The notes below the pieces were generated by a model that worked only from the letters and a program-made list of their open reading frames with translations, was not told where the DNA came from and made no database searches. From contig JAITCK010000173.1 in NCBI GenBank assembly GCA_031283115.1, forward strand, positions 1 to 12,171: a DNA stretch of 12,171 nucleotides. Reading direction: 5' to 3'. The stretch is from Cellulomonadaceae bacterium (GTDB lineage: Bacteria > Actinomycetota > Actinomycetes > Actinomycetales > Cellulomonadaceae). Positions 1 to 7,041 of the stretch are shown one piece after another; the first letter of the stretch is position 1; every line of letters begins with the position of its first letter. Both the position numbers and the translations under genes were made by a program.

Positions 1-376
1 CATGCTGGTCACGGCCTTACGCGACGGCATGAACTTGGTTGCTAAAGAGTATATTGCCGCCCGGTCTGACGAACGCGGCGTGCTAGTGCTCAGCGAGTTC
101 ACGGGCGCTGCCGACGAGTTAGGCCCCGGCCCGCTACTCGTCAACCCGCACGACATTGAAGGGTTGAAAGACACGATGGTGGCCGCCTCCCGCATGGACG
201 CCCGTGAACAGTCCCGCCGCATGAAACGCCTTCGCCGCAAAGTCATCCGCGATGATGTGGCCAAATGGTCTGCCACCTTCCTAGAAACCCTCAACTCCAT
301 GCCCCGCCGCCGCCAACCCAAGCCGGCAGTGCCGCCCACCTCAACCGCGCCACGCATGAAAGCCCCCGATGACTGA
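1..376 (+). CDS. otsA: Alpha,alpha-trehalose-phosphate synthase, C-terminal part (5' end outside window)
   Basis: OtsA (GT20 family) joins a nucleotide-activated glucose to glucose-6-phosphate to make trehalose-6-phosphate in the cytoplasm. Only the last ~124 residues are present and the frame is open at the left edge. The first residues contain the family signature RDGMNLVAKEY, whose Asp, Asn and Glu lie in the sugar-nucleotide site of this GT-B fold. The segments VLSEFTGAADELG and LLVNPHDIEG follow, as in the C-terminal Rossmann half of known OtsA proteins. After the conserved end (around ATFLETL) comes a ~28-residue Pro/Arg/Lys-rich tail with no recognisable domain. The ATG at base 2 is an internal Met, not the real start. 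The stop overlaps the otsB start by 8 bases, which suggests translational coupling. Identification is firm; only the donor sugar nucleotide preference is unknown. Confidence 0.93.
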   Translation, partial: MLVTALRDGMNLVAKEYIAARSDERGVLVLSEFTGAADELGPGPLLVNPHDIEGLKDTMVAASRMDAREQSRRMKRLRRKVIRDDVAKWSATFLETLNSMPRRRQPKPAVPPTSTAPRMKAPDD

Positions 377-1154
377 CCTGGACTCCGCGCTCGCTGCCGC
401 AGCCGCTTCTGGCCGCCCCCTGCTGGTAGCCCTCGACTTCGACGGGACGCTCGCCCCCTTTGTCGACAATCCTGACGATGCGACGATGACTCCTGCAGCG
501 CGCGTCGTTGTCGACGCCCTGGCCGCAAGTCCGCGCGTCCAACTCGCTTTCGTGTCTGGCCGCAACCTGGCGTCTCTGGCCCGTCAGTCTGCGCCGCCGC
601 CCGGCACCTGGCTGGTGGGGTCGCATGGTGCCGAGCACGGTCACGTCACTACGGACGGCACTATCGTCGCTGAACCGTTGACCCTCACCGATGAGCAAGA
701 CGACCAACTTTGGGCCGCTACCAGTGCTTTTGAACGTATCGCCGCCGATGTAGCCGGGGCTTGGGTGGAGCATAAGCCGTCCGCTGTCGTCCTACATACT
801 CGCCGCGTCGCCGATGAGACCCGCGCCGAGATAGCCGAACTTGAAGCCTCCGAGGCCGCCCACCATTTGGGCTTGACTTCTCTGCACGGCAAAAAGGTGG
901 TGGAGGCCGCCGTCATCCATACCAGTAAAGGCACCGCCTTGGCCCGCCTTCGTACCCAACTTGCCGGGCGTCCCATCGTCATTTTCGCGGGCGACGATGT
1001 TACTGACGAGTTTGCTTTCGCTGCCCTTGACCCTGCTGTCGGGGATATTGGCATCAAGGTCGGCCCTGGCCCTACCCAAGCCGCCCACCGCCTCCCCTCC
1101 CTCCAAGCCCTCCCCCCCGCCCTCACCCCCCTCGCTGCGCCCTACCCCTCCTGA
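369..1154 (+). CDS. otsB: Trehalose-6-phosphate phosphatase
   Basis: OtsB removes the phosphate from trehalose-6-phosphate, the second step after OtsA. The protein is 261 residues with the HAD motifs in order: DFDGT at 23-27 (nucleophile D23, acid/base D25), SGR at 63-65, the T6P-phosphatase segment HKPSAVVLHTR at 135-145, the motif III Lys at 187 (HTSKG), and GDDVTDE at 208-214 for Mg2+. The ATG lies inside the end of otsA and I see no Shine-Dalgarno sequence before it, so translation is probably coupled. The last ~25 residues (Leu/Pro/Ala-rich) are encoded by an extremely C-rich stretch. They fit the usual position of the last OtsB helix, but the composition is odd. No intrinsic terminator follows the stop. 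Confidence 0.95.
   Translation: MTDLDSALAAAAASGRPLLVALDFDGTLAPFVDNPDDATMTPAARVVVDALAASPRVQLAFVSGRNLASLARQSAPPPGTWLVGSHGAEHGHVTTDGTIVAEPLTLTDEQDDQLWAATSAFERIAADVAGAWVEHKPSAVVLHTRRVADETRAEIAELEASEAAHHLGLTSLHGKKVVEAAVIHTSKGTALARLRTQLAGRPIVIFAGDDVTDEFAFAALDPAVGDIGIKVGPGPTQAAHRLPSLQALPPALTPLAAPYPS
1081..1150 (+). promoter_or_regulatory. C-rich, G-poor tract at the end of otsB; possible Rho-utilisation site
   Basis: By my count these 70 bases hold 49 C, 7 G, 9 T and 5 A, including runs of seven C (1112-1118) and six C (1126-1131). C-rich, G-poor RNA is the known loading preference of the Rho factor. The otsB stop lies four bases beyond this tract and no hairpin terminator follows it, so Rho-dependent ending of the otsAB transcript is a reasonable inference. 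It could equally be just the coding sequence of a Pro/Leu-rich tail. Confidence 0.3.
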
Positions 1155-1204
1155 GACTCCAGGGGTTAGCACGCGAAGTATGGATGCCAAAACGGTGGGT
1201 GACG

Positions 1205-1218
1205 GTGACGTGTATCAC
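1205..1218. promoter_or_regulatory. Crp/GlxR-type palindrome GTGA-N6-TCAC
   Basis: The sequence GTGACGTGTATCAC has perfect GTGA and TCAC half-sites separated by six bases. This is the core of the Crp-family operator (TGTGA-N6-TCACA), which GlxR and related cAMP regulators use in actinobacteria to control carbon-source genes. The outermost T/A positions are not conserved. It lies 50 bases past otsB and about 350 bases before the sugar-transport ATPase, so control of carbohydrate uptake is plausible but unproven. Confidence 0.4.
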
Positions 1219-1310
1219 GGGGCGAGAATGGGGGAACGTGGTTGACCTGGAGAAATAGAACAAGTGCGGCGCGATGCGACTGGCAGGGAGGCGCAAGGTG
1301 GCTCTTGTGG

Positions 1311-1339
1311 TTCGGGCGGGCTAGTGGGGCGACTATTAT
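1311..1339 (+). promoter_or_regulatory. Possible sigma-70-type promoter for the ABC ATPase gene
   Basis: TATTAT (1334-1339) matches the -10 consensus at five of six positions and lies in an otherwise GC-rich region. A weak TTCGGG at 1311-1316 sits at a 17-base spacing. If used, it would give a 5' leader of about 225 bases that includes the inverted repeat at 1440-1465. The poor -35 box keeps this tentative. Confidence 0.25.
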
Positions 1340-1439
1340 TCTCCTCGGTCGGTTCGCAGCATCGCAGCAGCACGCAGGAATCGCAGTTGAATCCGCGAGC
1401 CAACCACTTTCGACGTCAACACCGTCGTCGTCGGAAACC

Positions 1440-1465
1440 TTCAAGCACCGCAACTGTTGCTTGAA
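1440..1465. repeat. 26-base inverted repeat with 8-base arms
   Basis: TTCAAGCA at 1440-1447 is perfectly complementary to TGCTTGAA at 1458-1465, with a 10-base centre. It lies about 107 bases before the start codon of the ABC ATPase gene. No T-tract follows, so it is unlikely to be an intrinsic terminator. It looks more like an operator for a dimeric regulator, or a hairpin in the leader RNA. Confidence 0.5.
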
Positions 1466-1556
1466 AACAACCACATACTGTGTCACTGCAGACGCGCACC
1501 CGCGCCGACCGCTGAGGCACCCTCTACAACGGATCGTCCGGCACGTACCTGCCGGT

Positions 1557-1566
1557 GGAAGGGAAG
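1557..1566 (+). promoter_or_regulatory. Strong Shine-Dalgarno site deciding the ABC ATPase start
   Basis: GGAAGGGAAG ends six bases before the ATG at 1573. It is the clearest ribosome-binding site in the window and contrasts with most other genes here, which lack one. It favours 1573 over the in-frame GTG at 1555. Confidence 0.75.
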
Positions 1567-1572
1567 CTCATC

Positions 1573-2715
1573 ATGGCTACCGTTACATTTGACCACGCAA
1601 CGCGCGTCTACCCCGGAACCGAGCGTCCGGCTGTCGACCAGCTCAACCTGCACATCGAAGACGGCGAGTTCCTCGTTCTCGTCGGCCCCTCCGGTTGCGG
1701 TAAGTCCACCTCGCTGCGCATGCTCGCCGGCCTGGAAGACGTCAATGCTGGCCGCATCCTCATCGGCGACCGCGACGTCACCGACGTCCAGCCCAAAGAC
1801 CGCGACATCGCCATGGTCTTCCAGAACTACGCCCTCTACCCGCACATGACCGTTGCGGACAACATGGGCTTCGCCCTCAAGATCGCTGGCACCCCCAAGG
1901 CTGAAATTCGTCAGCGTGTGGAAGAGGCCGCCAAGATTCTTGACCTCACCGAATACTTGGACCGCAAGCCCAAGGCTCTCTCCGGTGGTCAGCGTCAGCG
2001 TGTCGCCATGGGTCGCGCCATCGTGCGTCAGCCCCAGGTCTTCCTCATGGACGAGCCCCTGTCCAACCTGGACGCCAAACTCCGTGTCCAGACCCGTACC
2101 CAGATTGCTTCGCTCCAGCGTCGTCTCGGCGTCACCACCGTGTACGTCACCCACGACCAGACCGAAGCCCTCACCATGGGTGACCGCATCGCCGTCCTCA
2201 AGGGTGGTCTGCTGCAGCAGGTCGGCACCCCCGCCGAAATGTACTCCAAGCCCGCCAACGTGTTCGTTGCCGGCTTCATCGGCTCGCCTGCCATGAACAT
2301 CGGCACCTTCGATGTTGTTGACGGCGCCGCCAAGATCGGCTCCACCTCGGTGCCGCTGGAAGCCCAGCAGGTTGCCGCTCTGACTGACGCTGACGGTGGC
2401 AAGGTGACCGTCGGTTTCCGTCCCGAGTCGCTCGACGTTGTCCCCGCCGGCACCCCCGGCTCCTTCGCTATTGAGGCTGACCTGGTTGAGAACCTCGGTT
2501 CCGACTCCTTCCTCTACGGCAAGCTCAAGGACGACGCCGCCGCCCTGCACGCTGGCGACTCCGACCAGGTGATCGTCCGCGTCGCCCCCGGCTCCGTCAA
2601 CAAGGGTGACGTCATCAACGTTGTCATCAAGCCCGGTCAGGCTCACGTGTTCTCGGCTGCTACCGGCGAACGTCTTGCTGGCGCCAACGACTCCGTCGAG
2701 GCTCCCGCCGCCTGA
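1573..2715 (+). CDS. ugpC: Carbohydrate ABC transporter ATP-binding protein (UgpC/MsmK/MsiK type)
   Basis: This cytoplasmic ATPase powers CUT1-type sugar importers. It is 380 residues, normal for the family: an ABC domain (about 4-235) followed by a C-terminal TOBE-type regulatory domain. Motifs are Walker [10 protein letters not shown] (38-46), Q-loop Q84, signature LSGGQ (136-140), Walker B VFLMDEP (156-162) and switch H194. I chose the ATG at 1573 because a strong purine-rich ribosome site GGAAGGGAAG (1557-1566) sits six bases before it; the in-frame GTG at 1555 lies next to that site. No permease or binding protein is adjacent. This fits a shared ATPase serving several sugar importers, as Streptomyces MsiK does, but that is inference and the substrate cannot be read from the sequence. 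The gene uses C-ending codons heavily, suggesting high expression. A strong hairpin follows the stop. Confidence 0.93.
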   Translation: MATVTFDHATRVYPGTERPAVDQLNLHIEDGEFLVLVGPSGCGKSTSLRMLAGLEDVNAGRILIGDRDVTDVQPKDRDIAMVFQNYALYPHMTVADNMGFALKIAGTPKAEIRQRVEEAAKILDLTEYLDRKPKALSGGQRQRVAMGRAIVRQPQVFLMDEPLSNLDAKLRVQTRTQIASLQRRLGVTTVYVTHDQTEALTMGDRIAVLKGGLLQQVGTPAEMYSKPANVFVAGFIGSPAMNIGTFDVVDGAAKIGSTSVPLEAQQVAALTDADGGKVTVGFRPESLDVVPAGTPGSFAIEADLVENLGSDSFLYGKLKDDAAALHAGDSDQVIVRVAPGSVNKGDVINVVIKPGQAHVFSAATGERLAGANDSVEAPAA

Positions 2716-2782
2716 TTGCCGCCTGACGCTGCTGAGCCGCACGGCTAGGCTGCGTCACCGGTCACACGGGTAACACCGCTTG

Positions 2783-2830
2783 AAAGAGGCGGGTCTGGTT
2801 TCCTTTCGAGGATGCCAGGCCCGCCTCTTT
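2783..2830 (+). terminator. Long hairpin terminator with TTCG tetraloop
   Basis: Bases 2783-2804 pair with 2809-2830 over 22 positions with one T-T mismatch (2800/2813) and two G-T wobbles (2794/2819 and 2799/2814), closed by a TTCG loop at 2805-2808. The arms begin AAAGAGGCGGG and end CCCGCCTCTTT, so the 3' side ends in a short T run and the other strand does too. It lies 67 bases past the ABC ATPase stop and separates that gene from the DUF4032 gene. Confidence 0.85.
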
Positions 2831-2856
2831 GCATGCCCACTGTTCCCTTGACCTTG

Positions 2857-2875
2857 TAGGCTGTGACGCATTATG
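2857..2875 (+). promoter_or_regulatory. TAGGCT -10-like box just before the DUF4032 start
   Basis: TAGGCT (2857-2862) fits the actinobacterial -10 pattern TANNNT and ends 10 bases before the ATG at 2873. A start point 7-10 bases downstream would give a leaderless or near-leaderless mRNA. No Shine-Dalgarno sequence is visible in the ten bases between. No good -35 box is at the normal spacing; TTGACC at 2848-2853 is too close to this box. A second TAGGCT at 2746-2751 has no gene start behind it, which shows chance matches occur. Confidence 0.4.
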
Positions 2876-4258
2876 GAGAATCTCCAAATCACCGCAGCGA
2901 AGCCGGATTCAGCCCTCCTCGATTTGCCGTGGAAAATCCCGCTGGAAGACTGGCCAGATGAGGTTCTGGCCGCCCTGCCTCGCGGTATCTCCCGACACAC
3001 GGTGCGGTTTGTGCGCCTCAAAGATCGCGTACTGGCGGTCAAAGAAACCCGCGACCATTACGCCTTCCGCGAGTATGACCTGCTGCGACGCCTAGGCAAA
3101 CTAGAGATTCCCTGCGTCGTTCCGCTGGCTGTCATCACCGGTCGCGCCGATGACAACGGTGAGCCGCTTGAAACGTGCATAGTCACCGAACATCTGGCCT
3201 TCTCTCTGCCCTACCGGGCCGTGTTCAGTCAGTCCTTGCAACCTAAAACGGCGTCGCGGCTCATCGACGCCCTCGCCGTGCTCCTGGTTCGCCTGCACCT
3301 GATCGGCTTCTATTGGGGTGACGTGTCCCTCTCAAACACCCTGTTCCGACGGGACGCAGCCGCTTTCGCCGCCTACCTGGTGGACGCGGAAACTGGCGAC
3401 CTCCATCGTGAACTGACGGACGGGCAACGGGCCTACGACATTGATTTGGCCCGCACCAACATTATTGGCGAACTCTTCGACCTGGAAGCGGGCGGCTTTG
3501 TCGATGAAGGTGTTGACCTGGTAGGCATCGGCGACACCCTGGTGGAACGCTACAACGAGTTGTGGGATGCCCTGACCAGCGTCGAATCTTTCCCCGCTGA
3601 AGAGCGCTGGCGGGTAGACGACCGCATCCGCAAACTCAATGACCTGGGCTTTGACGTGGACGAATTGTCTATCGTCACCGACTTGGATGGCGCTACCGTG
3701 CAGATTCAACCCAAGGTTGTCGACGCCGGGCATCATTCCCGCCGCCTGCTGCGGCTGACCGGGCTAGACGTGCAAGACAATCAGGCCCGCCGCCTGCTCA
3801 ACGACTTGGATGCGTGGGCTGCCGCCCATGATCGCGGTGAAGATTCGGAGCAGATTGTCGCCCACGACTGGCTGATGCGTTCCTTCGAGCCTACCATCCA
3901 GGCTGTCCCGCATAACCTGCGGCGCAAACTTGACCCGGCCCAGTTGTTCCACGAGATTTTGGAGCATCGCTGGTACATGGCGCAACGCGAATCCCGTGAC
4001 GTGCCCATGCCGGAGGCGGCCCGCGAATACGCAGATGAGATTCTGCGTCACCGCCCCGACGAGCAAGCCTTGTTAGGGTCGCTACCTGGGGATACGGAGA
4101 TCATTGAACTCAACGAAACCCCCAGCGACGACGACACTGTTGAGGCTGCAGCCATCCAACAGATCGAAGCCGAAGACGCCGCTACTTTGACAGCCTTGCG
4201 CGCCGGAACTCTCGACATTGACGGTAGTGTCACCCGCCGCTCCGCCTTTCAGCGCTAA
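2873..4258 (+). CDS. DUF4032 domain protein with kinase-like N-terminal half
   Basis: The protein has 461 residues and no signal peptide or membrane segment. The N-terminal ~200 residues look like a small-molecule or Kdo/WaaP-type kinase fold: a beta-Lys in LAVKET (K57), a helix Glu in FREYD (E67), a catalytic-loop equivalent GFYWGDVSLSNTLF with D150 and N155, and a DFG-like Asp in LVDAETG (D171). The C-terminal half (about 240-400), with HDWLMRSFEP at 331-340 and RRKLDPAQLFHEILEHRW at 350-367, matches my memory of the DUF4032 family, which is common in actinobacteria and has no established function. The acidic tail (about 408-450) is probably disordered. A strong terminator precedes the gene and the next gene is convergent, so it is likely transcribed alone. 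Kinase activity is an inference from the residues. Confidence 0.85.
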   Translation: MENLQITAAKPDSALLDLPWKIPLEDWPDEVLAALPRGISRHTVRFVRLKDRVLAVKETRDHYAFREYDLLRRLGKLEIPCVVPLAVITGRADDNGEPLETCIVTEHLAFSLPYRAVFSQSLQPKTASRLIDALAVLLVRLHLIGFYWGDVSLSNTLFRRDAAAFAAYLVDAETGDLHRELTDGQRAYDIDLARTNIIGELFDLEAGGFVDEGVDLVGIGDTLVERYNELWDALTSVESFPAEERWRVDDRIRKLNDLGFDVDELSIVTDLDGATVQIQPKVVDAGHHSRRLLRLTGLDVQDNQARRLLNDLDAWAAAHDRGEDSEQIVAHDWLMRSFEPTIQAVPHNLRRKLDPAQLFHEILEHRWYMAQRESRDVPMPEAAREYADEILRHRPDEQALLGSLPGDTEIIELNETPSDDDTVEAAAIQQIEAEDAATLTALRAGTLDIDGSVTRRSAFQR

Positions 4259-4379
4259 CGCGCCTGCGCGCCCTAGTCGATGCCCCACTGAGGCATTGAC
4301 GGCTTACCTTGAATGCCTGCGGCGCTCTCGAATTGTTTTGCAATGCGAAAAAATCCGAGTTTATTCGACCAGCACCGAC
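4259..4379. other. Convergent gap between the DUF4032 gene and rlmB with alternative hairpins
   Basis: GTCGATGCC (4276-4284) pairs with GGCATTGAC (4292-4300) across a 7-base loop with one G-T wobble. The same middle element, as AGGCATT (4291-4297), can pair instead with AATGCCT (4312-4318). Neither hairpin has a T-tract. On the minus strand, six T (4348-4353) follow a weak 4-base stem after the rlmB stop. The 4325-4370 part is much more AT-rich than its surroundings. Termination for one or both genes is likely here, but the exact element is unclear. Confidence 0.35.
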
Positions 4380-5381
4380 TTACGCTCTCGCCTTTGCCAC
4401 CTCGTAGAGGGCGATGCTGGTAGCGACGGAGGCGTTGAGAGATTCGACAGCGCCAGTGTTGATGGGGATGGAGGCGATGGCGTCGCAGGCTTCACGAACC
4501 AGGCGGGCCATGCCCTTGCCTTCGGAGCCGACAACGATAACCAGCGGGTCGGTGGCGAACTGGTTATCGCCCACCGTGGTGTCGCCGCCGCCGTCCAAGC
4601 CGACCACAAAACAGCCCGCCTTTTTCAGTTCTTCCAGGGCGCGGGTGAGGTTGGTGGCGCGGGCGACGGGCACGTGGGCGGCCGCGCCAGCTGACACCTT
4701 CCAGGCTGACGCGGTGACTCCGGCGGCCCGGCGTTCCGGCACCAGCACGCCGTGCACGCCGAAGGCTCCGGCAGACCGCAGGATAGCGCCCAGGTTGCGG
4801 GGGTCGGTCACCCCGTCCAAGGCGACGATGAGGGGGGCTTGACCTGCGCGTTCGGCGGCGTCAAGGAGGTCGTCAACGTCCTTGTAGTCGTAGGGGGGAA
4901 CTTGGGCTGCCACGCCCTGATGAACTTGGCCTTCCGTCAGGGTATCCAGTTGCGTTTTTGACGCTTCGAGGACGGTGAGGCTGCGGGCCGCCGCCAACTC
5001 TAAGATTTCCTTGGTGCGGTCGTCATGGTCGATGCGGGCGGCCACATAGATGGTGGTGATGGGCACGTCGGTGCGCAAGGCTTCCAGCAAGGAGTTGCGC
5101 CCGGCAATGACTTCCGTACCGTCGGTGGCCCGACGGGTGCCGCGCACGACGCCGCGGGCTGCATCCCGTCCCCTGCCGCGTTGCGCATCAACGGCGGCCT
5201 TCTTTTCGGCCTCCTGCTTGCGCTTGTAGGCCACATGGTAGGTGCGGTCTTCCGCCTTGGGGGTGGGGCCTTTACCTTCGAGGGCTTTGCGGCCGTGCCC
5301 GCCCGTGCCCACTTGCGGCCCTTTTTTGGAGCCTGCCTTGCGTACTGCGCCGGGGCGGCGCCCACCAGTGTTTCCAGCCAT
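4380..5381 (-). CDS. rlmB: 23S rRNA (guanosine-2'-O-)-methyltransferase RlmB (SpoU/TrmH family)
   Basis: RlmB-type enzymes methylate the 2'-O of a guanosine in the peptidyl-transferase region of 23S rRNA (G2251 in E. coli) using S-adenosylmethionine. The 333-residue protein has a basic, disordered N-terminal extension (about 1-85), then the SpoU substrate-binding domain (about 88-165) and the SPOUT knot domain. Motifs are DPRNLGAILRSA (193-204), VVGSEGKGM (283-291) and IPI...ESLNASVA (305-320), which hold the catalytic Arg/Asn and the cofactor knot. Basic N-terminal extensions are frequent in actinobacterial members. The gene follows cysS by 47 bases on the same strand, the usual actinobacterial order, and has its own TAGGCT box. 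A tRNA-acting paralogue cannot be excluded, but RlmB is the best fit. Confidence 0.93.
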   Translation of the reverse strand: MAGNTGGRRPGAVRKAGSKKGPQVGTGGHGRKALEGKGPTPKAEDRTYHVAYKRKQEAEKKAAVDAQRGRGRDAARGVVRGTRRATDGTEVIAGRNSLLEALRTDVPITTIYVAARIDHDDRTKEILELAAARSLTVLEASKTQLDTLTEGQVHQGVAAQVPPYDYKDVDDLLDAAERAGQAPLIVALDGVTDPRNLGAILRSAGAFGVHGVLVPERRAAGVTASAWKVSAGAAAHVPVARATNLTRALEELKKAGCFVVGLDGGGDTTVGDNQFATDPLVIVVGSEGKGMARLVREACDAIASIPINTGAVESLNASVATSIALYEVAKARA

Positions 5382-5394
5382 GCCCTACAGCCTA
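5379..5394 (-). promoter_or_regulatory. TAGGCT -10-like box 7 bases before the rlmB start
   Basis: On the minus strand TAGGCT (5394-5389) is followed by GTAGGGC and then the ATG (5381-5379). The spacing fits transcription starting at or next to the ATG. The AGGG lies one base from the ATG, too close for normal Shine-Dalgarno use; the AGG within TAGGCT could act as a weak one if transcription starts further upstream. Confidence 0.4.
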
Positions 5395-5428
5395 GTCGTT
5401 CCGCAGGCTGAGCACCCACTGGTTGGGG

Positions 5429-6949
5429 TTAGGCAGCAGGTGAACTGAGGGTCCAGCGGGCTCCGGTGGGGGTGTCTTCGATGGTGATTCCGGCGGCGGT
5501 CAGGCGGTCACGGATGGCGTCACTGGCTGCCCAATCTTTGGCTGCCCGTGCGGCGGCCCGATCTTCTAGCGCGGTGGTGACCAGGGAGTTGAGTGCCTCA
5601 TGGCTGGCCGATGATGCGCCAGCAGTCCCGGCAGACCATTGCGGGCTGAGCGGGTCGAGGCCGAAAACGTCCAGCATGGCGCGCACGGCTTTGAGAGCCT
5701 GGCTCACGGCAGGCTTGTCGGCGGCAGCAGCCAGGGCCGTGTTTCCGGCCCGCATGTGTTCGTGGATAACGGCCAGGGCGGCGGGAGTGTTGAGGTCGTC
5801 GTTCATGGCGGCCACAAAGGCTTCCGGCAGGTCACTGCGGGAAACGTCGGAACTCCCGTCAGCCCCATCAACGCCGCCAACATCGCCAGCGCTACTAGTG
5901 CCGTCGGAACTGCCATCGTCGGAACCGTCGTCGCCGATGAACTCGCTGGCCCGCTGCACAAACCCGACCAGCCGATCCCAGACGGCGCCCGCCTCAGTGA
6001 GAGTGTCGGTGGTCCATTCGAGCATGGACCGGTAGTGGACTGCCGCGATAGCGTAACGGACCACGGCGGGCGGGGCGACGGCCAGCAGTTCGTCAACGGC
6101 TAAGCCGTTGCCGAGGGACTTGGACATTTTGGCGCCGGACTGGGTAATCCAGGCGGTGTGCATCCACCGTTGAGCAAACCCGTAACCGGCGGCCCGAGAT
6201 TGGGCTTGCTCGTTCTCATGGTGGGGGAAGCGCAGGTCTAGCCCGCCACCGTGAATGTCGAAGGATTCGCCCAGGTAACGCCCGGCCATGGCGGAACATT
6301 CCAGGTGCCAGCCGGGGCGGCCCGGCCCCCACGGGGTAGGCCAGGAGGCGGTGGCGGGTTCGTTGACGCGGTTGGCTTTCCACAGGGCGAAGTCGTGGGG
6401 GCTGCGTTTGGCGTGGCCGGGGTCGGCGGCGTCCATAGCGGACTGCGGTTCGGGGGCAAGATCATCCAGGCGCTGCCGAGTCAAGTCCCCGTAGGCCGGG
6501 TAGGAGCGCACGTCAAACCAGACGTTTCCGGGGCCTGTAGTGTAGGCGTGGCCGCGCTCGATCAGACGATCCATCAGGGCGACCATGTCGGTGACGTGCG
6601 CGGTCGCCCGTGGTTCGAAGGTGGGGGGCATCACGCCCAGGGCATCGTAGGCGGCAGTGAATTCGCGTTCGTAGGCGGCGGCGTGAGCCCACCATTCCAC
6701 TTTGGCGACGGCAGCCTTGGACAGGATTTTGTCGTCAATGTCGGTGATGTTGCGGATGAGGGTGACCGTGTATCCGCTGCGGGTCAGCCAGCGACGCAGC
6801 ACGTCGAAGGCTACTGAGGGGCGCAGGTGGCCTACATGCGGGCTGGACTGCACGGTGGCGCCACACACGTAGATGCCAACCTGTCCGGGGGTGAGGGGGA
6901 CAAAGTCGGAGACTTGGCGTGTGGCCGTGTCGTACAGTCGAAGAGTCAC
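5429..6949 (-). CDS. cysS: Cysteinyl-tRNA synthetase
   Basis: CysRS (class I) charges tRNA-Cys in the cytoplasm. The protein has 506 residues. The HIGH motif is HVGH at 38-41 and KMSKS is at 274-278. Zinc ligands are C29, C218, H243 and E247, at the same spacing as C28/C209/H234/E238 of E. coli CysRS. The DALR/anticodon-binding helical part follows, ending with [19 protein letters not shown]. An Asp/Gly/Ser-rich insertion at 339-373 lies between the catalytic core and the DALR helices and makes the protein somewhat longer than usual. The tRNA enzyme is favoured over the mycothiol ligase MshC because the DALR domain and full length are present. The start is GTG, preceded by a TAGGCT box. pmt lies 92 bases upstream and rlmB 47 bases downstream. 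Confidence 0.95.
   Translation of the reverse strand: MTLRLYDTATRQVSDFVPLTPGQVGIYVCGATVQSSPHVGHLRPSVAFDVLRRWLTRSGYTVTLIRNITDIDDKILSKAAVAKVEWWAHAAAYEREFTAAYDALGVMPPTFEPRATAHVTDMVALMDRLIERGHAYTTGPGNVWFDVRSYPAYGDLTRQRLDDLAPEPQSAMDAADPGHAKRSPHDFALWKANRVNEPATASWPTPWGPGRPGWHLECSAMAGRYLGESFDIHGGGLDLRFPHHENEQAQSRAAGYGFAQRWMHTAWITQSGAKMSKSLGNGLAVDELLAVAPPAVVRYAIAAVHYRSMLEWTTDTLTEAGAVWDRLVGFVQRASEFIGDDGSDDGSSDGTSSAGDVGGVDGADGSSDVSRSDLPEAFVAAMNDDLNTPAALAVIHEHMRAGNTALAAAADKPAVSQALKAVRAMLDVFGLDPLSPQWSAGTAGASSASHEALNSLVTTALEDRAAARAAKDWAASDAIRDRLTAAGITIEDTPTGARWTLSSPAA
5831..5935 (-). repeat. Low-complexity Asp/Gly/Ser insertion inside cysS
   Basis: These 35 codons (residues 339-373) encode mostly D, G and S with a few A, V and T. 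The plus strand has GTCGGAAC three times, at 5846-5853, 5903-5910 and 5918-5925, suggesting growth by slippage or short duplications. The reading frame stays intact. The segment is expected to be a flexible acidic linker and has no recognised domain. Confidence 0.7.
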
Positions 6950-6961
6950 CGCCCTAGCCTA
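6947..6961 (-). promoter_or_regulatory. TAGGCT -10-like box 6 bases before the cysS start
   Basis: On the minus strand TAGGCT (6961-6956), then AGGGCG, then GTG (6949-6947). This is the same hexamer as before rlmB and the DUF4032 gene. The spacing would place transcription start at or near the GTG. I see no good -35 box at 16-19 bases. Confidence 0.4.
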
Positions 6962-7041
6962 CCGATTCGCTGACGTTTGCTGGCATCCGGTAGCGCACAA
7001 ATACCTGCTGACCGTCCGATGGTCGCCCCGCGAAAGCAACA

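Larger units (their letters stand above)
1155..1572. other. 418-base intergenic region upstream of the ABC ATPase gene
   Basis: I find no convincing gene here: the open frames are short, rich in Arg/Ser, and lack both a ribosome site and family resemblance. The region holds the Crp/GlxR-like palindrome (1205-1218), a possible -10 box TATTAT (1334-1339) and the inverted repeat at 1440-1465, all listed separately. Its length and features fit a long regulated leader and promoter region for the downstream transporter ATPase. This is the only stretch over 300 bases in the window without a gene. Confidence 0.6.

Noticed and set aside
1112..1118. Seven-C run as a frameshift that breaks otsB
   Set aside because: All catalytic motifs lie upstream and the length (261 residues) is normal, so no break is needed. 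A strain-variable tail is still possible.
1242..1247. TTGACC as a -35 box for the ABC ATPase promoter
   Set aside because: No acceptable -10 box lies 16-19 bases downstream.
1242..1592. Possible small genes in the gap before the ABC ATPase
   Set aside because: The frames are rich in Arg, Ser and Thr, have no ribosome site or conserved-looking domain, and run into the ATPase gene in another frame.
1483..2742. A 419-codon open frame on the minus strand opposite the ABC ATPase gene
   Set aside because: It is a shadow of the strongly biased codons of the ATPase, rich in Gly, Val, Asp and Glu without any family motif. The plus-strand frame has all ABC motifs and a strong ribosome site.
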